This document shows positions 11,217-21,384 of a stretch of DNA of 64,000 bases, piece after piece. The first letter of the stretch is position 1; each line of letters begins with the position of its first letter. This DNA is from Acanthosepion esculentum (Eukaryota > Mollusca > Cephalopoda > Sepiida > Sepiidae): the NCBI GenBank assembly GCA_964036315.1, contig OZ038480.1, forward strand, positions 12,027,305 to 12,091,304, written 5' to 3'. The notes beneath the pieces are model-generated. The model made no database searches. It was not told the origin of the DNA and saw nothing but the letters and a program-made list of their open reading frames with translations. The position numbers and the translations under genes are program-made.

Positions 11217-11686
11217 ATCTCGTTGGCCCCAAATGCAGATTCTGTGATAAATATCCAGAAACAATTGATCATCTTGTATCATGTTGCACGGTATTAGCAC
11301 CCAGTGATTTTGAAACTCGGCATAATAGAGTGGGGCAAATAACTGCACTGAAAAATATGCCACATTTACGCGACGAAAACTGCAAGAATCTATTATGAAA
11401 TCAACGAGACCTGATTACGGAGATAGGACCTGTAACAATTTTATGGGACTACACAATACACACAGACAGAGCAGTCAAAGCCAATCGCCCAGACATCGTG
11501 ATTAGAGAGCGCAAAATCAAAACGTGCCTGCTTATTGACATGGCCGTCCTTGCAGATTGTAATATATCTTTGAAGATCTTCAAAAACAATGAAGAGGAAA
11601 TCTCAGAATGGCGGGACATGAGAACATCAGTTATCCTAGTTGTAGTTGGAGCCCTCGGATTTATTGTAAAAGGTTCTGATAGACTT
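11217..11686 (+). pseudogene. R2-like LINE C-terminal region (copy C, part 1)
   Basis: It begins with PKCRFCDKYPETIDHLVSCC, in which the finger is preserved, then has a stop and frameshifts. RPDIVIRERKIKTCLLIDMA keeps the RPD motif lost in copy B. The copy is interrupted at TTCTGATAGACTT (11674-11686), repeated exactly at 12551-12563 where it resumes. Confidence 0.82.
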
Positions 11687-12550
11687 CACTATCTGTCTAT
11701 ATTTCTGAGATATTATGTACACTATTTCCATTATTAGGACTATTGTCTTCATCTTTGTTGCCATATTTATCACAACGTTTCGGCCGTTGTACGCTCCGGC
11801 CTTCTTCGGGTGGTTGGAATGTCGAACTGAACCCTTTATTTCGCTCACTGGGTAGACTGTTCTAGTTCTACGTGCCATGTTTAATGGATGTCAGTTATCA
11901 GTTATCTCCTGTTAATTCCTCTCTCTAAGTTCTCCACTGCCTTAACCACGTATTGAACTCGCACTCTTTGGGTACTGTCACTGGATATAACCAACTCCTT
12001 TATCCTCTGTACCATGTGCCCCGGAGAACATCTGTGTATGAATTTCTGGGTATCACAAACCTAATGTCTTCAGCAAACTTTTTTTACCAGTGCTCATATT
12101 GCAATTTTTGTTATTATCATTGAATATTTTAATCAGAGCTCATATTGCAATTTTTGTTGTTATTATCGCTTTTCTCTGGCACTCTATATTACCGGTTCCC
12201 ATATTGTATTCATTTCTATGCTTGATCGGCTCAGGAGATTTTTGTGGCCTAACATATGTGCTGATTCCTTAAGTTTACGAACTTTCCAATGATGTTTTTT
12301 GTCTATGATCTCAACCTAATCCCACAGAGGGCGGTGATCTCTTTTTTCTCTCCATATGTGGTCAGCCATGCTTGATTTTTCCACTTTCCTCTCGTGTTAC
12401 AGCTTTCTGGTGTTTTTCAAGCCTTACCTTAAGCTACTTGCCTATCCCAGTTTTGGGGGCTGCTTCCATGTACTCAGGGTAGGTGTTACGTTATACTGAC
12501 CAATTTTTTATATAATATCTCTGGGTCGCCACTTATGACTTTGCTCGGTC
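11687..12550 (-). mobile_element. Composite insertion: Penelope-like C-terminus joined to a family A SINE, single 13-bp target duplication
   Basis: The 864-bp insert lies between two exact copies of TTCTGATAGACTT (11674-11686 and 12551-12563) and splits R2-like copy C. On the minus strand it begins with unplaced sequence, then a frame with KHHWKVRKLKESAHMLGHKN and IEMNTIWEPVI (about 12345 to 12190), resembling the C-terminus of a GIY-YIG endonuclease of Penelope-like elements. It then has a tRNA-like SINE A head (GGCACATGGTACAGAGGATA, B-box-like GAGTTCAATACG) and ends in the SINE A tail. One duplication encloses both parts. Confidence 0.75.
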
Positions 12551-12665
12551 TTCTGATAGACTTATTGAATGGATTCCTGAGAGCCCATGCCTTAAAGAAA
12601 TACAAAAGAATTGTATTCAAACATACAGCTCACATATTACGAAGAACTTTATCAAAGTAATTGTA
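12551..12665 (+). pseudogene. R2-like LINE C-terminal region (copy C, part 2)
   Basis: It continues exactly where part 1 stops: SDRLIEWIPESPCLKEIQK, then CACATATTACGAAGAACTTT, corresponding to the terminal block of the other copies. Confidence 0.8.
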
Positions 12666-12699
12666 AAATGTGTGTGATCTTTCATTAATTCTTTTACAA

Positions 12700-13565
12700 A
12701 AATGATCAATGTCTATAACCCCAATGAAATTCCAGAATGGATCACTAAATGTATTATATATCTACTAAATACGAGGGAAACAGATGATCCAAAAGTTATC
12801 GGCCAATTAACATGTCTGTTGATCTCAAATTAATAATCTTTGGACTGAATGACTGAACTTATTCTTTTCTCAATAAAAACAACATTCTTTCCCGGGAAGA
12901 GAAAGGGTGTGGAAGAGGATCATATGATTGCAAAGATTAAATACTATTAAATAAAATGATCCTGGAAAATTTCAAATAGAAATTTTTATCACAGCCTGCA
13001 TAGATTACCGTAAAGCCTTTGGATCCTTAAGACTTTGGAAATGTACTTGAGTTGAAAGCTATCTTCAGTACTGGAAAATATTTCACTGACATCGGTATGG
13101 ATTTCAGATTAGATAAATATACAAAAGTAACATTCAAGAAAGGAACGATTACCGAAATGTACTCAATAGTTCTCGATTTAGTCCCAAAGATTAGGGATCT
13201 GGAACAAGAAACCTAGAAATCAACGAAAGGGATTGAATATAGCATACCGAAATGAAGGAGAAAATAAGAAAATCGTACTACAGGCGTGTGTATCTGGTGA
13301 TAAATACAGAGTTGAATTCGCAAAACAGAATATCAGCCAGAAACGCTTTGGCTGTTCCTGTGGTGCAATACAGTTTTAACGTCCTTAACTTGACCATAGT
13401 TAACATCAAGCGAATGGATGTGAAAGTGAGAAAGATTCTCAATTTTCCCCGCATGTATCATTTTAAGGCCGATGTTGATCGTCTGTAGAAGTCCAGATTC
13501 GAAGGAAGCAGAGGATTAGTTCAACTAGAACTGTCTTACAAAACTACAACAATCGGTCTTCAAGG
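12700..13565 (+). pseudogene. R2-like LINE reverse transcriptase, internally deleted (copy D)
   Basis: Several frames together show R2-like polymerase blocks in order: IPEWITKCIIYLLNTRETDD, a degraded ITC block, an E-GC-R-GSY-like block, and ACIDYRKAFGSL, which holds the first catalytic aspartate. The sequence then jumps to a post-palm region including YYRRVYLVINTELNSQNRIS, VQYSFNVLNLTIVNIKRMDV and a GLVQLELSYKTTTIGLQGYL tail. The palm segment with the second catalytic motif is deleted. A second copy with the same deletion and shared stops lies inverted at 17.87-18.55 kb. Confidence 0.82.
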
Positions 13566-13692
13566 ATATTTAGAACCTACAGAAGATTTGTGAGATATAG
13601 AAAGAGAGTGTTGACAGAGAATTTGATAGAAAGAATCAAAGAAAGAGAGAGAGAGAGAGAGAAAGAAAGAACGAGAGAGAGAGAAAGAAAGA

Positions 13693-13736
<44 letters not shown>

Positions 13737-14205
13737 AAGAGAGAACAAAAAAGGTGACGGACGTAGAAAACGAGAGAAAGAGAAATGGAATCAGAGAATT
13801 TAATAGAGAGCAAAAAAAGTAAGGAGGAACTAGAACTTGATATAGAGAGAAAAAGACAAAAAAAGAAAGAGAAGTTGACACTGGAAGAAAAAGACAGAAA
13901 GAAAGAGAATTTGACATTGAGAGGAAAAGAGAAAAAGAGAATTTGACAGTGAGAGAAAAAGAGAGAAAGGTAGACCGTTTGACAGTGAGAAAAAAAAGAG
14001 AAAGGAAGAGAATTTGACAGATAAAAGGAGAGTAAGAAAGTGAATTTGACAATGAGTGAAAAAGAGAGTGGGTGAAAGAAAGTTTGATCTCGAGAGAGAA
14101 AGAGAATAGATGTAAAGAGAATGATAGAGAAAATAGAGAAAGAAAAATGGTGAAAGAGAATTTGATAAAGAGAGAAAAAGTGAGAAATAGAAAAGTGAGA
14201 GAGAT
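13566..14205. repeat. Purine-rich (GA)n-type block with a ~31-bp degenerate repeat
   Basis: The plus strand is nearly all purine. The motif GAGAATTTGACAGTGAGAGA recurs between about 13910 and 14170 with spacings near 30-40 bp. The long serine/leucine/phenylalanine-rich frames on the minus strand are translations of this repeat and are not genes. Confidence 0.88.
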
Positions 14206-14210
14206 GGATA

Positions 14211-14763
14211 TACGCCTTTGTGCAAATTAATTGAAACAACCGATTTAGTTTCCTTTCTTTCATCACACGGTCAGTTTTAGACCCACTGGAGTGAAAAGGG
14301 TGTAATCAATTTCTATTTTTTCTCAGATTAGGTCATTTGCAGTGGTGTTCAGTAATATGAATCTATTTTCAGGGTGTATGATGAAATTTGTTTGGCCTTG
14401 AAAAATATTGCGTCATCTGTGATTGCATCAAATTTTCATCGCGCCCAGACACTACTGTCTCGACTGTCGATTAATTGTCCTACTGACATTGTGTGTGATG
14501 GACGTTACTCCAAGGAAGCGTAGGAAAATTGTAACGAACACAATGGCAAGCCTTACTAGTGAGCAAATCAAAGTAGTATAGACTGGCCCGGAAACTCTCC
14601 TGATTTATATCCAATTGAGAATCTTTGATCAATCTGCAAGGAACGACTTCGTGGAATGGACATACGAAGTACTAACATGTGTACTAGGTCATGTTTCATT
14701 GGAAAAATACGAAAATGTAAATAATAACGGAATTATTCGTTTGTTTCAATTAATTTGCACTAG

Positions 14764-14764
<1 letters not shown>
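14211..14764 (+). mobile_element. Internally deleted Tc1-like element with 22-bp inverted repeats
   Basis: TTGTGCAAATTAATTGAAACAA (14218-14239) faces its near-perfect complement at 14741-14762 (one mismatch), flanked by TA-rich sequence consistent with TA target sites. Inside are a transposase start (MDVTPRKRRKIVTN, about 14499) and, after a large deletion, WPGNSPDLYPIENL with the catalytic glutamate of the Tc1 DDE triad, followed by a stop. The catalytic aspartates are deleted, so it could move only in trans. Confidence 0.9.

Positions 14765-14831
<67 letters not shown>
14763..14831. repeat. (TA)n microsatellite
   Basis: A pure TA run after a short ATATATAAATA lead, directly at the right end of the deleted Tc1 element. 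Confidence 0.95.
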
Positions 14832-14833
<2 letters not shown>

Positions 14834-14844
14834 CTACACTACAA

Positions 14845-15180
14845 CATGTTTGACATGCAGACTAACTCTACACCTTTCTGACACTAGCTCAATTAGATCT
14901 CATTTAAATATTTATGGAGACCTACCGGACACTATTCGGAACATACTTGTCGACAACACTAATATAATAGCATCATCCACATGCAAAAAAAGGCTAAAAA
15001 TAATGGAAGCCTTATTAATAAAAACAAACAAACCAACACTTAATAATTTTAACTTTGAACATGGACATAATATCTTGACCGTGTTTCGAAACAAAAAAAT
15101 GAAAACATTTTATAAAACAAACATACAACAAACTATTTCTAATTTTAACAGTTCAAATATAATCCTTGAAAATGGCTAAA
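14845..15180 (+). pseudogene. Penelope-like element, C-terminal fragment
   Basis: The open frame reads SDTSSIRSHLNIYGDLPDTI, then KKRLKIMEALLIKTNKPTLN. The pattern (S-h--L followed by a R--I-EAL-IK---P-LN block) is what I recall at the end of the GIY-YIG endonuclease domain of Penelope-like elements. The GIY-YIG core and reverse transcriptase are absent. Family assignment is by motif memory only. Confidence 0.55.
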
Positions 15181-15369
15181 TGTATAGCCAAAAGTGCTCG
15201 GATAAAAAGAACATTCGGGCAGTTTTTATATAATTTATCATCCGAAAAGAAAAAAAATATTACATCGCATGAGAAATTGTATAAAAACTAAATAAAAGCA
15301 CTTTGTCTGTCGTTTTTAATGAAATCTGCATGAAAGAAAGATTGCTGCCGAAATACACAAATATCTATA

Positions 15370-15441
<72 letters not shown>

Positions 15442-15566
15442 TTGGGGGAGGATGAAAGAGAATTTGATAGCGAGAGTAAGAGAGGGTGAAAGGCAAAGAT
15501 GTAATGAAGTCAGAAAATGTGAATGAAGACATTTTAAAAAAAGAAGATAATAATCGTAAAGAATGA
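15181..15566. repeat. AT-rich sequence with (TA)n(GA)n compound microsatellite
   Basis: (TA)n at about 15373-15417 runs into (GA)n at 15418-15441 and then purine-rich sequence. No gene is recognised. Confidence 0.85.
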
Positions 15567-15950
15567 TTGAGGCGAACAAAGATGGCGACAGCTGGTCTGA
15601 TGAGTAGACAGCTGTCACTCATGGCCGACGTGGCTCGAGATCTGGCGTTGATGAACGAGAATGTGGTTAACATTTCTAATCAGCCTATCTTGTCCCTGAC
15701 GAAAAATAGCCTAAAACAACTGGTGACATCACCTTTCAAAAGACAAAGGTCAAATTTCGTAGGTCATTATAATGATAGCAGTACTCGCCTTTTAGAAATA
15801 AAAGAAAGACAAAGGAAAAGTGTAAAATACAACAGTAAACAATGTCGGATCGAAATATCCCTTCACAAATGTTGGTTACGTTTCGCGTACGAAACTGAAG
15901 CAAACAGATATCGATTGGTAAAAATCCCAATGAGTGTTATTCTTAAATAG
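15567..15950 (+). CDS. Unrecognised 127-residue open frame, possible exon or element ORF
   Basis: I do not recognise this protein. The first ~45 codons (from ATGGCGACAGCTGG at 15582) lie in GC-richer, CpG-containing sequence and the ATG has a purine at -3 and G at +4, a good start context. The N-terminus (MATAGLMSRQLSLMADVARD) predicts an amphipathic helix. The second half is lysine/arginine-rich and more AT-rich. It could be a first exon running into non-coding sequence, a transposon ORF remnant, or chance. No splice site is convincing, so confidence that it is translated is low. Confidence 0.25.
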   Translation: MRRTKMATAGLMSRQLSLMADVARDLALMNENVVNISNQPILSLTKNSLKQLVTSPFKRQRSNFVGHYNDSSTRLLEIKERQRKSVKYNSKQCRIEISLHKCWLRFAYETEANRYRLVKIPMSVILK

Positions 15951-16196
15951 TTAAGTCAAATTACCTGTTTAAGTAAATTCCTTAAATAGGTAATTCAAAC
16001 AGGCTCCGTGTCCAAACTAATAGCGGCAATTTTCGGATTAAGTGTTTTCCCTGATGTAAAAAAAGGAATGCAGTTTCGATTCCTGTCTGGTGCACTTCTC
16101 TACTAATTATGTTATAAATTTCACTGTTGGAGATCATAAAAATTAGATAGCAACTGAAAATCGTGTACGCACTAAAATAAAGTTTATAACTATAAT

Positions 16197-16249
<53 letters not shown>

Positions 16250-16289
16250 CATCCACAGACAGACTGTTTCGCTACATCACAGCTCCTCA
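15951..16289. other. Unassigned, with (TA)n at 16205-16245
   Basis: A small inverted motif (AATTACCTGTTT ... AAATAGGTAATT, 15959-15995) and a (TA)n run are the only features seen. Confidence 0.5.
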
Positions 16290-16440
16290 GTGTCGCTAGA
16301 CATACAATTGCTTCAAGCCAGGATCGAAACCCGACAGATTCGGAAACAGTCGGAGATTTCCCCCTTAAGCCATCGGCGCACGGTTGAGAGAAATACGAAT
16401 TTTTACGTACTTATTCTGTGAATAAACACGCCAATGACCG
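16290..16440 (-). repeat. tRNA-like SINE, family D
   Basis: The reverse complement gives CCGTGCGCCGATGGCTTAAG (A-box-like) and CTGTCGGGTTTCGATCCTGG (B-box-like), spaced as in tRNA-derived SINEs. Only one copy is visible, so the boundaries are uncertain. Confidence 0.55.
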
Positions 16441-16539
16441 AGAGAGCTCAATTCAGGGAAGGGGAAGAGCCTTGTAATATTAGTAGTAATAGTCATGGCT
16501 TACAAATTCGCACTTATCTTCCAATAGTGCACAACACAC

Positions 16540-16572
<33 letters not shown>

Positions 16573-17059
16573 TAATACATAAAAGGTTAATGGTCAGAGT
16601 TGAATCAGACCAAGAAACAGTAGTATTAAAAAGTGCTCAATATACGTGTAAAAAACAACAACCAACAAACAAACGTAAAAATAACATGTAAAGCTTTTAA
16701 CTTTAAAAATCAGGAGATCAGTTGAATCCGTTGCCTTGGTTTCAACTTTACGGTATCCTCAGGCGATGTTTATCAAATGAACATCTAATGCTTTTTATTT
16801 ATATAAAAAACTAAAGAACGCTACATTATTATTTTCGAAAATAAATAAACAAAAGCACGACGTTGGGTGTAATGGAAAGGAAGGAGGAGGGTTTGAAAAA
16901 GGAAGAAGAAAAAAAGGGGGAAAGTAAAAAAGCAAGTGTATTGTAAATACATCGGTGGGGGGTTAAATTATATTTTTTTCCCCAGTCTCATATGAACTTA
17001 AGAAAAATTTTCTGATATGTAAGCAAGGGCTTAAGACTTGGGATTTCTGGTTTAAAAGG
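16441..17059. other. Unassigned; possible element UTR with (TA)n
   Basis: It contains TATATA runs near 16540-16575, an AGTGCTCAATAT motif at 16632 related to the (TA)n-adjacent repeats at 33.9 and 37.4 kb, and TTTACGGTATCCTCAGGCGA, a motif similar to element tails elsewhere in the window. No coding region is recognised. Confidence 0.4.
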
Positions 17060-17205
17060 TTTTGGGGATCCGGAAATGTCATAGGATACCCGTCTACTAG
17101 GGCGGCTAGACAGTCCCTATTGCAGACGCTTGTGCGTGCGTGCGTGCGTGCGTGCGTGTGTGTGTGTGTGCGTGCGTGTGTGTGTGTGTGCGTGTGTGTA
17201 AAATA
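17060..17205 (+). repeat. Dispersed repeat with compound (GT)n/(GC)n microsatellite
   Basis: ACCCGTCTACTAGGGCGGCT and CCCTATTGCAGACGC match, in reverse complement, 42950-43005 (GCGTCTGCAATAGGGATTGG ... CCCTAGTAGACGGGTA). A TGCG/TGTG microsatellite follows at 17131-17200. Confidence 0.8.
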
Positions 17206-17690
17206 GGTTAGTTAATAAAACAAGGACAAACGTAAGGGTACCAATATAATCAGTACCATAAACATTTATTAAATATTAATTATTAATCATATGACAGGAA
17301 TGAAGCATGGAAAGTAAGGTTTTAAGTTCGGAATTTTCGGACACGCCTGTGTCCTTCATCAACGGACCGAGAAATAAATAGATTTTTTTTGTAGAGTATT
17401 TTCTGGTAGAAATTATATTGTTAACAAAAAACTGATCTTTCATTACTCGGCGTGTGAAGCTTTTTTATGAAAATAAACTTAAAATTTTGATCGGTGTAAA
17501 AGCGTTAGGTAGGTCTATTATAACTAGTGTCGAGGGGTTGTAAACATAAATGAAGAGAGTTACAGGTTGGGGAGGGGAAAAGAAGTGGTAGCCAAAATTG
17601 TCGGACTAAGTTGTCAAGTGTTGAAAAACGGGCTGTGGTTAGAATAACACATCTCTCTCATTCTCTCTCCCCCACTCTCCCCCACTCACT
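17206..17690. other. Unassigned sequence
   Basis: AT-rich, with a CACGCCTGTGTCCTTCATCA motif like SINE/LINE tails and a CT-rich run at 17650-17690. No gene is recognised. Confidence 0.45.
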
Positions 17691-17692
17691 CT

Positions 17693-17694
<2 letters not shown>

Positions 17695-17770
<76 letters not shown>

Positions 17771-17853
17771 CCTACTAAATCTTTACCACTTACAGATTTG
17801 ATATATATATATATATATAATATCAAATCCGTAAGTGGTAAAGATTTAGTAGG
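17695..17853. repeat. (TA)n array and 34-bp-arm palindrome
   Basis: (TA)n runs from about 17695 to 17768. Then 17771-17804 (CCTACTAAATCTTTACCACT...) is mirrored as reverse complement at 17820-17853 with one mismatch, around a 15-base TA loop. The palindrome lies just before the inverted R2-like copy. Confidence 0.93.
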
Positions 17854-17869
17854 TCTTTTTAATATAAAA

Positions 17870-18720
17870 TATTATACTGTATTGCACCACAGGAACAGCC
17901 AAAGCGTATCTGGCTGATATTCTGTTTTGTGAATTCAACTCTGTATTTATCACCAGATACATACGCCTGTAGTACGATTTTCTTATTTTCTCCTTCATTT
18001 CGGTATGCTATATTCAATCCCTTTCGTTGATTTCTAGGTTTCTTGTTCCAGATCCCTAATCTTTGGGACTAAATCGAGAACTATTGAGTACGTTTCGGTA
18101 ATCGTTCCTTTCTTGAATGTTACTTTTGTATATTTATCTAATCTGAAATCCATACCGATGCCAGTGAAATATTTTCCAATACTGAAGAGAGCTTTCAACT
18201 CAAGTACATTTCCAAAGTCTTAAGGATCCAAAGGCTTTACGGTAATCTATGCAGGATGTGATAAGATTTCTATCTGAAATTTTCCAGGATCGTTTTATTT
18301 ATTAGTAGTTAATCTTTGCAATCATATGATCCTCTTCCACACCGTTTCTCTTCCCGGGAAAGAATGTTGTTTTTTATTGAGAAAAGAATAAGTTCAGTCA
18401 TTCAGTCCAAAGGTTATTAATTTGAGATGAACAGACATGTTAATTGGCCGATAACTTTTGGATCATCTGTTTCCCTCGTATTTAGTAGATATATAATACA
18501 TTTAGTGATCCATTCTGGTATGTCATTGGGGTTATTAATTAGCATTAATTAGTATTGATAGTTTGCGCAAGAGTTTGCTCATAGCAGATGTTTGTTATTT
18601 CATGGGGATTTACATTTTGAGGGTTTTCTTATAGCTTGCCTTACATTATACTTGGTTATATTTTTCCATTCTTGTACAGGTTTATCTTGCATTCTTTCTG
18701 TTATGGTCCAGGTTAGGACC
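17870..18720 (-). pseudogene. R2-like LINE reverse transcriptase, inverted copy of the 12.7-13.4 kb segment (copy E)
   Basis: The reverse complement of about 17880-18535 aligns to 12715-13370 at very high identity; one 65-base stretch I aligned differed at two positions. It carries the same missing palm region and the same in-frame stop near the GNGIQ-type block. It extends further toward the polymerase N-terminus than copy D (YNVRQAIRKPSKCKSP-like block near 18620-18660). The shared deletion and stop imply that one was copied from the other, or both from the same dead parent. Confidence 0.85.
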
Positions 18721-18999
18721 AAGGAAGAACAACACGAACACAAGAGTAGAAATAACGAAGAGACATATTACACGGAATAATAATACAAGATGTGGGAGAT
18801 GTTAGTATGACTGTCAGTCTGGTTTGGAGTGAACTACTATCGGCTCGACTCGATTTGTCTCTCTCTCTCTTGAGTGGCGTAGCATACATACTGAATCTCT
18901 TGTCGATAGTTTTATAGTCAATTTAGTTTTTTGTTTCTCATCTTGGGCTTCTCCGTGTGCTCCGTTCATTAAGGGTTCCTATTTAAAATTTGCCAACTA
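18721..18999. other. Unassigned sequence
   Basis: Short stretch with a CT run at 18861-18872. Nothing recognised. Confidence 0.45.
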
Positions 19000-19421
19000 T
19001 TTCACCATCTCTTTCGTTGTCTGCTTTGTCATTGAAGTCTCACATGACAATTAGGATTTCTTGCGATTTGTAAAGGGCCTTGGCTTCGTCTAGCGTAGAG
19101 TAAAACTTTACACTTTCTTCTGTAGTTTGTGCTGTGGTTACGTATGGCTATGTTGAAAGACTTTCTCTTCAGTTTACCCACAATAACTCTTTCAGATAGT
19201 TGACAGTATTCCAGTACACATTTCTTCATGTCTTGATCTAGTATCAGTCCTACTCTTCTTTCATTTTTCTCTTCGACGGTGTGTATGATCTTGTGTCTGT
19301 CTCTGACAAAATTGCCATTGTTTGCCCACTGGGTTTCGATATTAATATTTAACCTAAAAAGAATATGAAGAAGATGATAAATAATCGAGGAAGCTTGCCG
19401 CCATTCGATCCCCGGTAACAA
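19000..19421 (-). pseudogene. RTE-like LINE, apurinic-type endonuclease fragment
   Basis: The minus-strand frame includes RRVGLILDQDMKKCVLEYCQ followed by LSERVIVGKLKRKSFNIAIR, the middle of the APE-type endonuclease of RTE-like LINEs (usual pattern GVGLI-D----K-V-----S-R-----L---P--I---YAPT). The YAPT block is degraded and downstream frames contain stops, so the catalytic GDFN region is only a relic. It belongs with the RTE-like polymerase fragment at 27.4-29.0 kb by family, not by contiguity. Confidence 0.72.
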
Positions 19422-20011
19422 ACATGAGATAGTTCTGATGGGAAATCATGATAATGAAAGGAGAACGTTTGTAATTTCTGCGATACTCACGGAACAATAA
19501 TTTCAAACCGCGAAAAAGACAGCAATAGTAAAAGGAGGGGAAAGAGAATTGAAGAGAAAAAGTGAGTGTAAGATTCTATATATGTGATTGAGGAAGAGAG
19601 AGACAGACAGACAGACAGAGAGGAGAGAGAGAGTTGAGAGAGAGAGAGAGAGAATGGAGAGTGAGAGAGAGTGAGAGAGAAAGAGAGAAGATAAACGAAC
19701 TGAAACGGGAAAAAGAACGTTGCAAAAAAGACATTTTGTTTGGCTTGAGATGAAACAGATATACGACGTAAAGAAAGAAAGAAAGAAAGAGAGAGAGAAA
19801 GTAAACAGGTAAAAAAGAAAGTAAAGAAAGACACTAAATAAAGAAAGAAAGTAAATAAAGAAAGAGACAACTAAACATATAAATAAGGAAAAAGACAGAA
19901 AGAAAGTAAATAAAGAAAGAAAGAAAGAAAGAAAGTAAATAAAAAAATAAAATAAATTAAGAAAGAAAGAGATAACTAAATAAGTAAATAAAGAAAAAGA
20001 CAGAAAGAACG
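19422..20011. repeat. Purine-rich (GA)n/(GAAA)n block, insertion target of the Gypsy element
   Basis: GA-rich with GAAA and GTAAATAAA motifs. The same sequence type resumes at 25041 after the Gypsy element, so the retrotransposon split one (GAAA)n-type array. Confidence 0.9.
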
Positions 20012-20114
20012 TGTTGTAGAGCTCTCCCCTTTACACAAGATGGACTCCTCTAAAGTATACTTATACTGACAGAGTGGGAGATACGTTGAGACAAGGTTGA
20101 GATACGTAGAGTTC

Positions 20115-20147
<33 letters not shown>

Positions 20148-20325
20148 GAGAATTACGGCTTCATTTACAAAGACTTGTACTTATACTTTTTACTAACCCG
20201 CATTCGTGGACTACTAATCTTCATTTCAAGTTTGTATTCTGACGTTCAATACACTTATTTTCCTATTTACATTACTGGCGTTGTTTATTTATTTGTGCAG
20301 GATTCCATCCCCGGAATTCACAACA
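20012..20325 (+). repeat. Gypsy 5' LTR
   Basis: Starts TGTTGTAGAGCTCTCCCC and ends GAATTCACAACA. It carries a short (GA)n at 20117-20150. By eye it differs from the 3' LTR at roughly 20 of about 285 alignable bases outside the microsatellite, so the insertion is old. Confidence 0.93.
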
Positions 20326-20345
20326 GTTTGGCGACGAGGACTTCG
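20326..20345 (+). promoter_or_regulatory. Candidate primer-binding site
   Basis: GTTTGGCGACGAGGACTTCG directly after the 5' LTR sits where the tRNA primer anneals for minus-strand synthesis. I have not assigned the tRNA. Confidence 0.55.
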
Positions 20346-20448
20346 GACCCACACGGAAAGAAAAAATGTTTTTTTTCTCTCTTCACCACAACAACTTGGC
20401 AGAGATTTACGAGGATTTGCGATGATTTTGCGTGACCAGCGTGAGTAA

Positions 20449-21375
20449 ATGGTACTTCCTCAAAATACGGAAAACCAAGGTTTTCGTAAGACTCTTATCA
20501 TGAAGGATTTTAAAAGCATTTTGGTAGAATTTGTAAAATACCAAAATGAACAGCAACTACAACTCCAAGAAAGAATGGAAGAGAACTGGCAAAAGCAATT
20601 GCTCTCTCAACAGGAAAAAATGGAAAATGTAATACTACAAACACAGGAGGCAAAATCAAGAAAGACAAATGCAACTCCAGGAATGAATAGTAAAAGTAAC
20701 GGGTAACACACAACAAAAAAATATCGAAAAAGAGGCGACTTTTTCTCAAGACGCAGTTTGGAACACAATAGAAACATTTAAATACTCTCTAGAAGATGAT
20801 AAAAATTTCGGGGACTACTACTTCAACACTGATTGCCAAAATTGGACGGAAGCTAAGAAGCTACGTTTATTATTCAGGAAATTGGGAACAGAGGAGTACA
20901 CAAAAATTGTGGACTATATTCTACCGAAAAAGACAAAAAATTTGACGTTTGACGAGGCAGTTACATGCCTTACGTAGCTCTTCAGTCCAAAGATGTTCAC
21001 TTTTTCACAAAAGGTGGAAATGTCTCAACCTCGAAAAAGCGAAAATGAGGACTACTCCACGTTCGCCGCAATCGTGAACAAACATTGCGATGACTTTAAG
21101 TTGGCAGAATTGACTCCGGACAATTTTAAGTGTCTGATTTTCGTACAGGGATTAGTCTCAGCCAAGGACAGTGAAATGCGCAAAAGAATGCTCTCGAAGT
21201 TTCAAAACGAGCCTGGATTAACGCTACAAAAATTGTCAGAAGACTGCCAAAAATGCTTGAGCATAAAAAAAGACTCTAAGGATATCGAGGAATCGGAAGT
21301 AGCATACATACGTAAGTTGAACAAAAGTTTACGAACCCCCCCCCACCCCGGAAGGAAAACAAAAATTTCAGGATA
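20449..21375 (+). pseudogene. Gypsy gag, broken
   Basis: Three frames in succession (20449-20706, about 20707-20978, 20993-21375) cover a capsid-type polyprotein: a glutamine-rich coiled-coil N-terminus (QNEQQLQLQERMEENWQKQL), then LEDDKNFGDYYFNTDCQNWT and WTEAKKLRLLFRKLGTEEYT, then SENEDYSTFAAIVNKHCDDF and CLIFVQGLVSAKDSEMRKRM. This pattern is typical of gag in invertebrate Gypsy elements. A stop (20706-20708) and a frameshift near 20980 break it. A C8 run (21340-21347) may cause a further shift before the zinc knuckle. Confidence 0.85.
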
Positions 21376-21384
21376 AAGGAAAAA

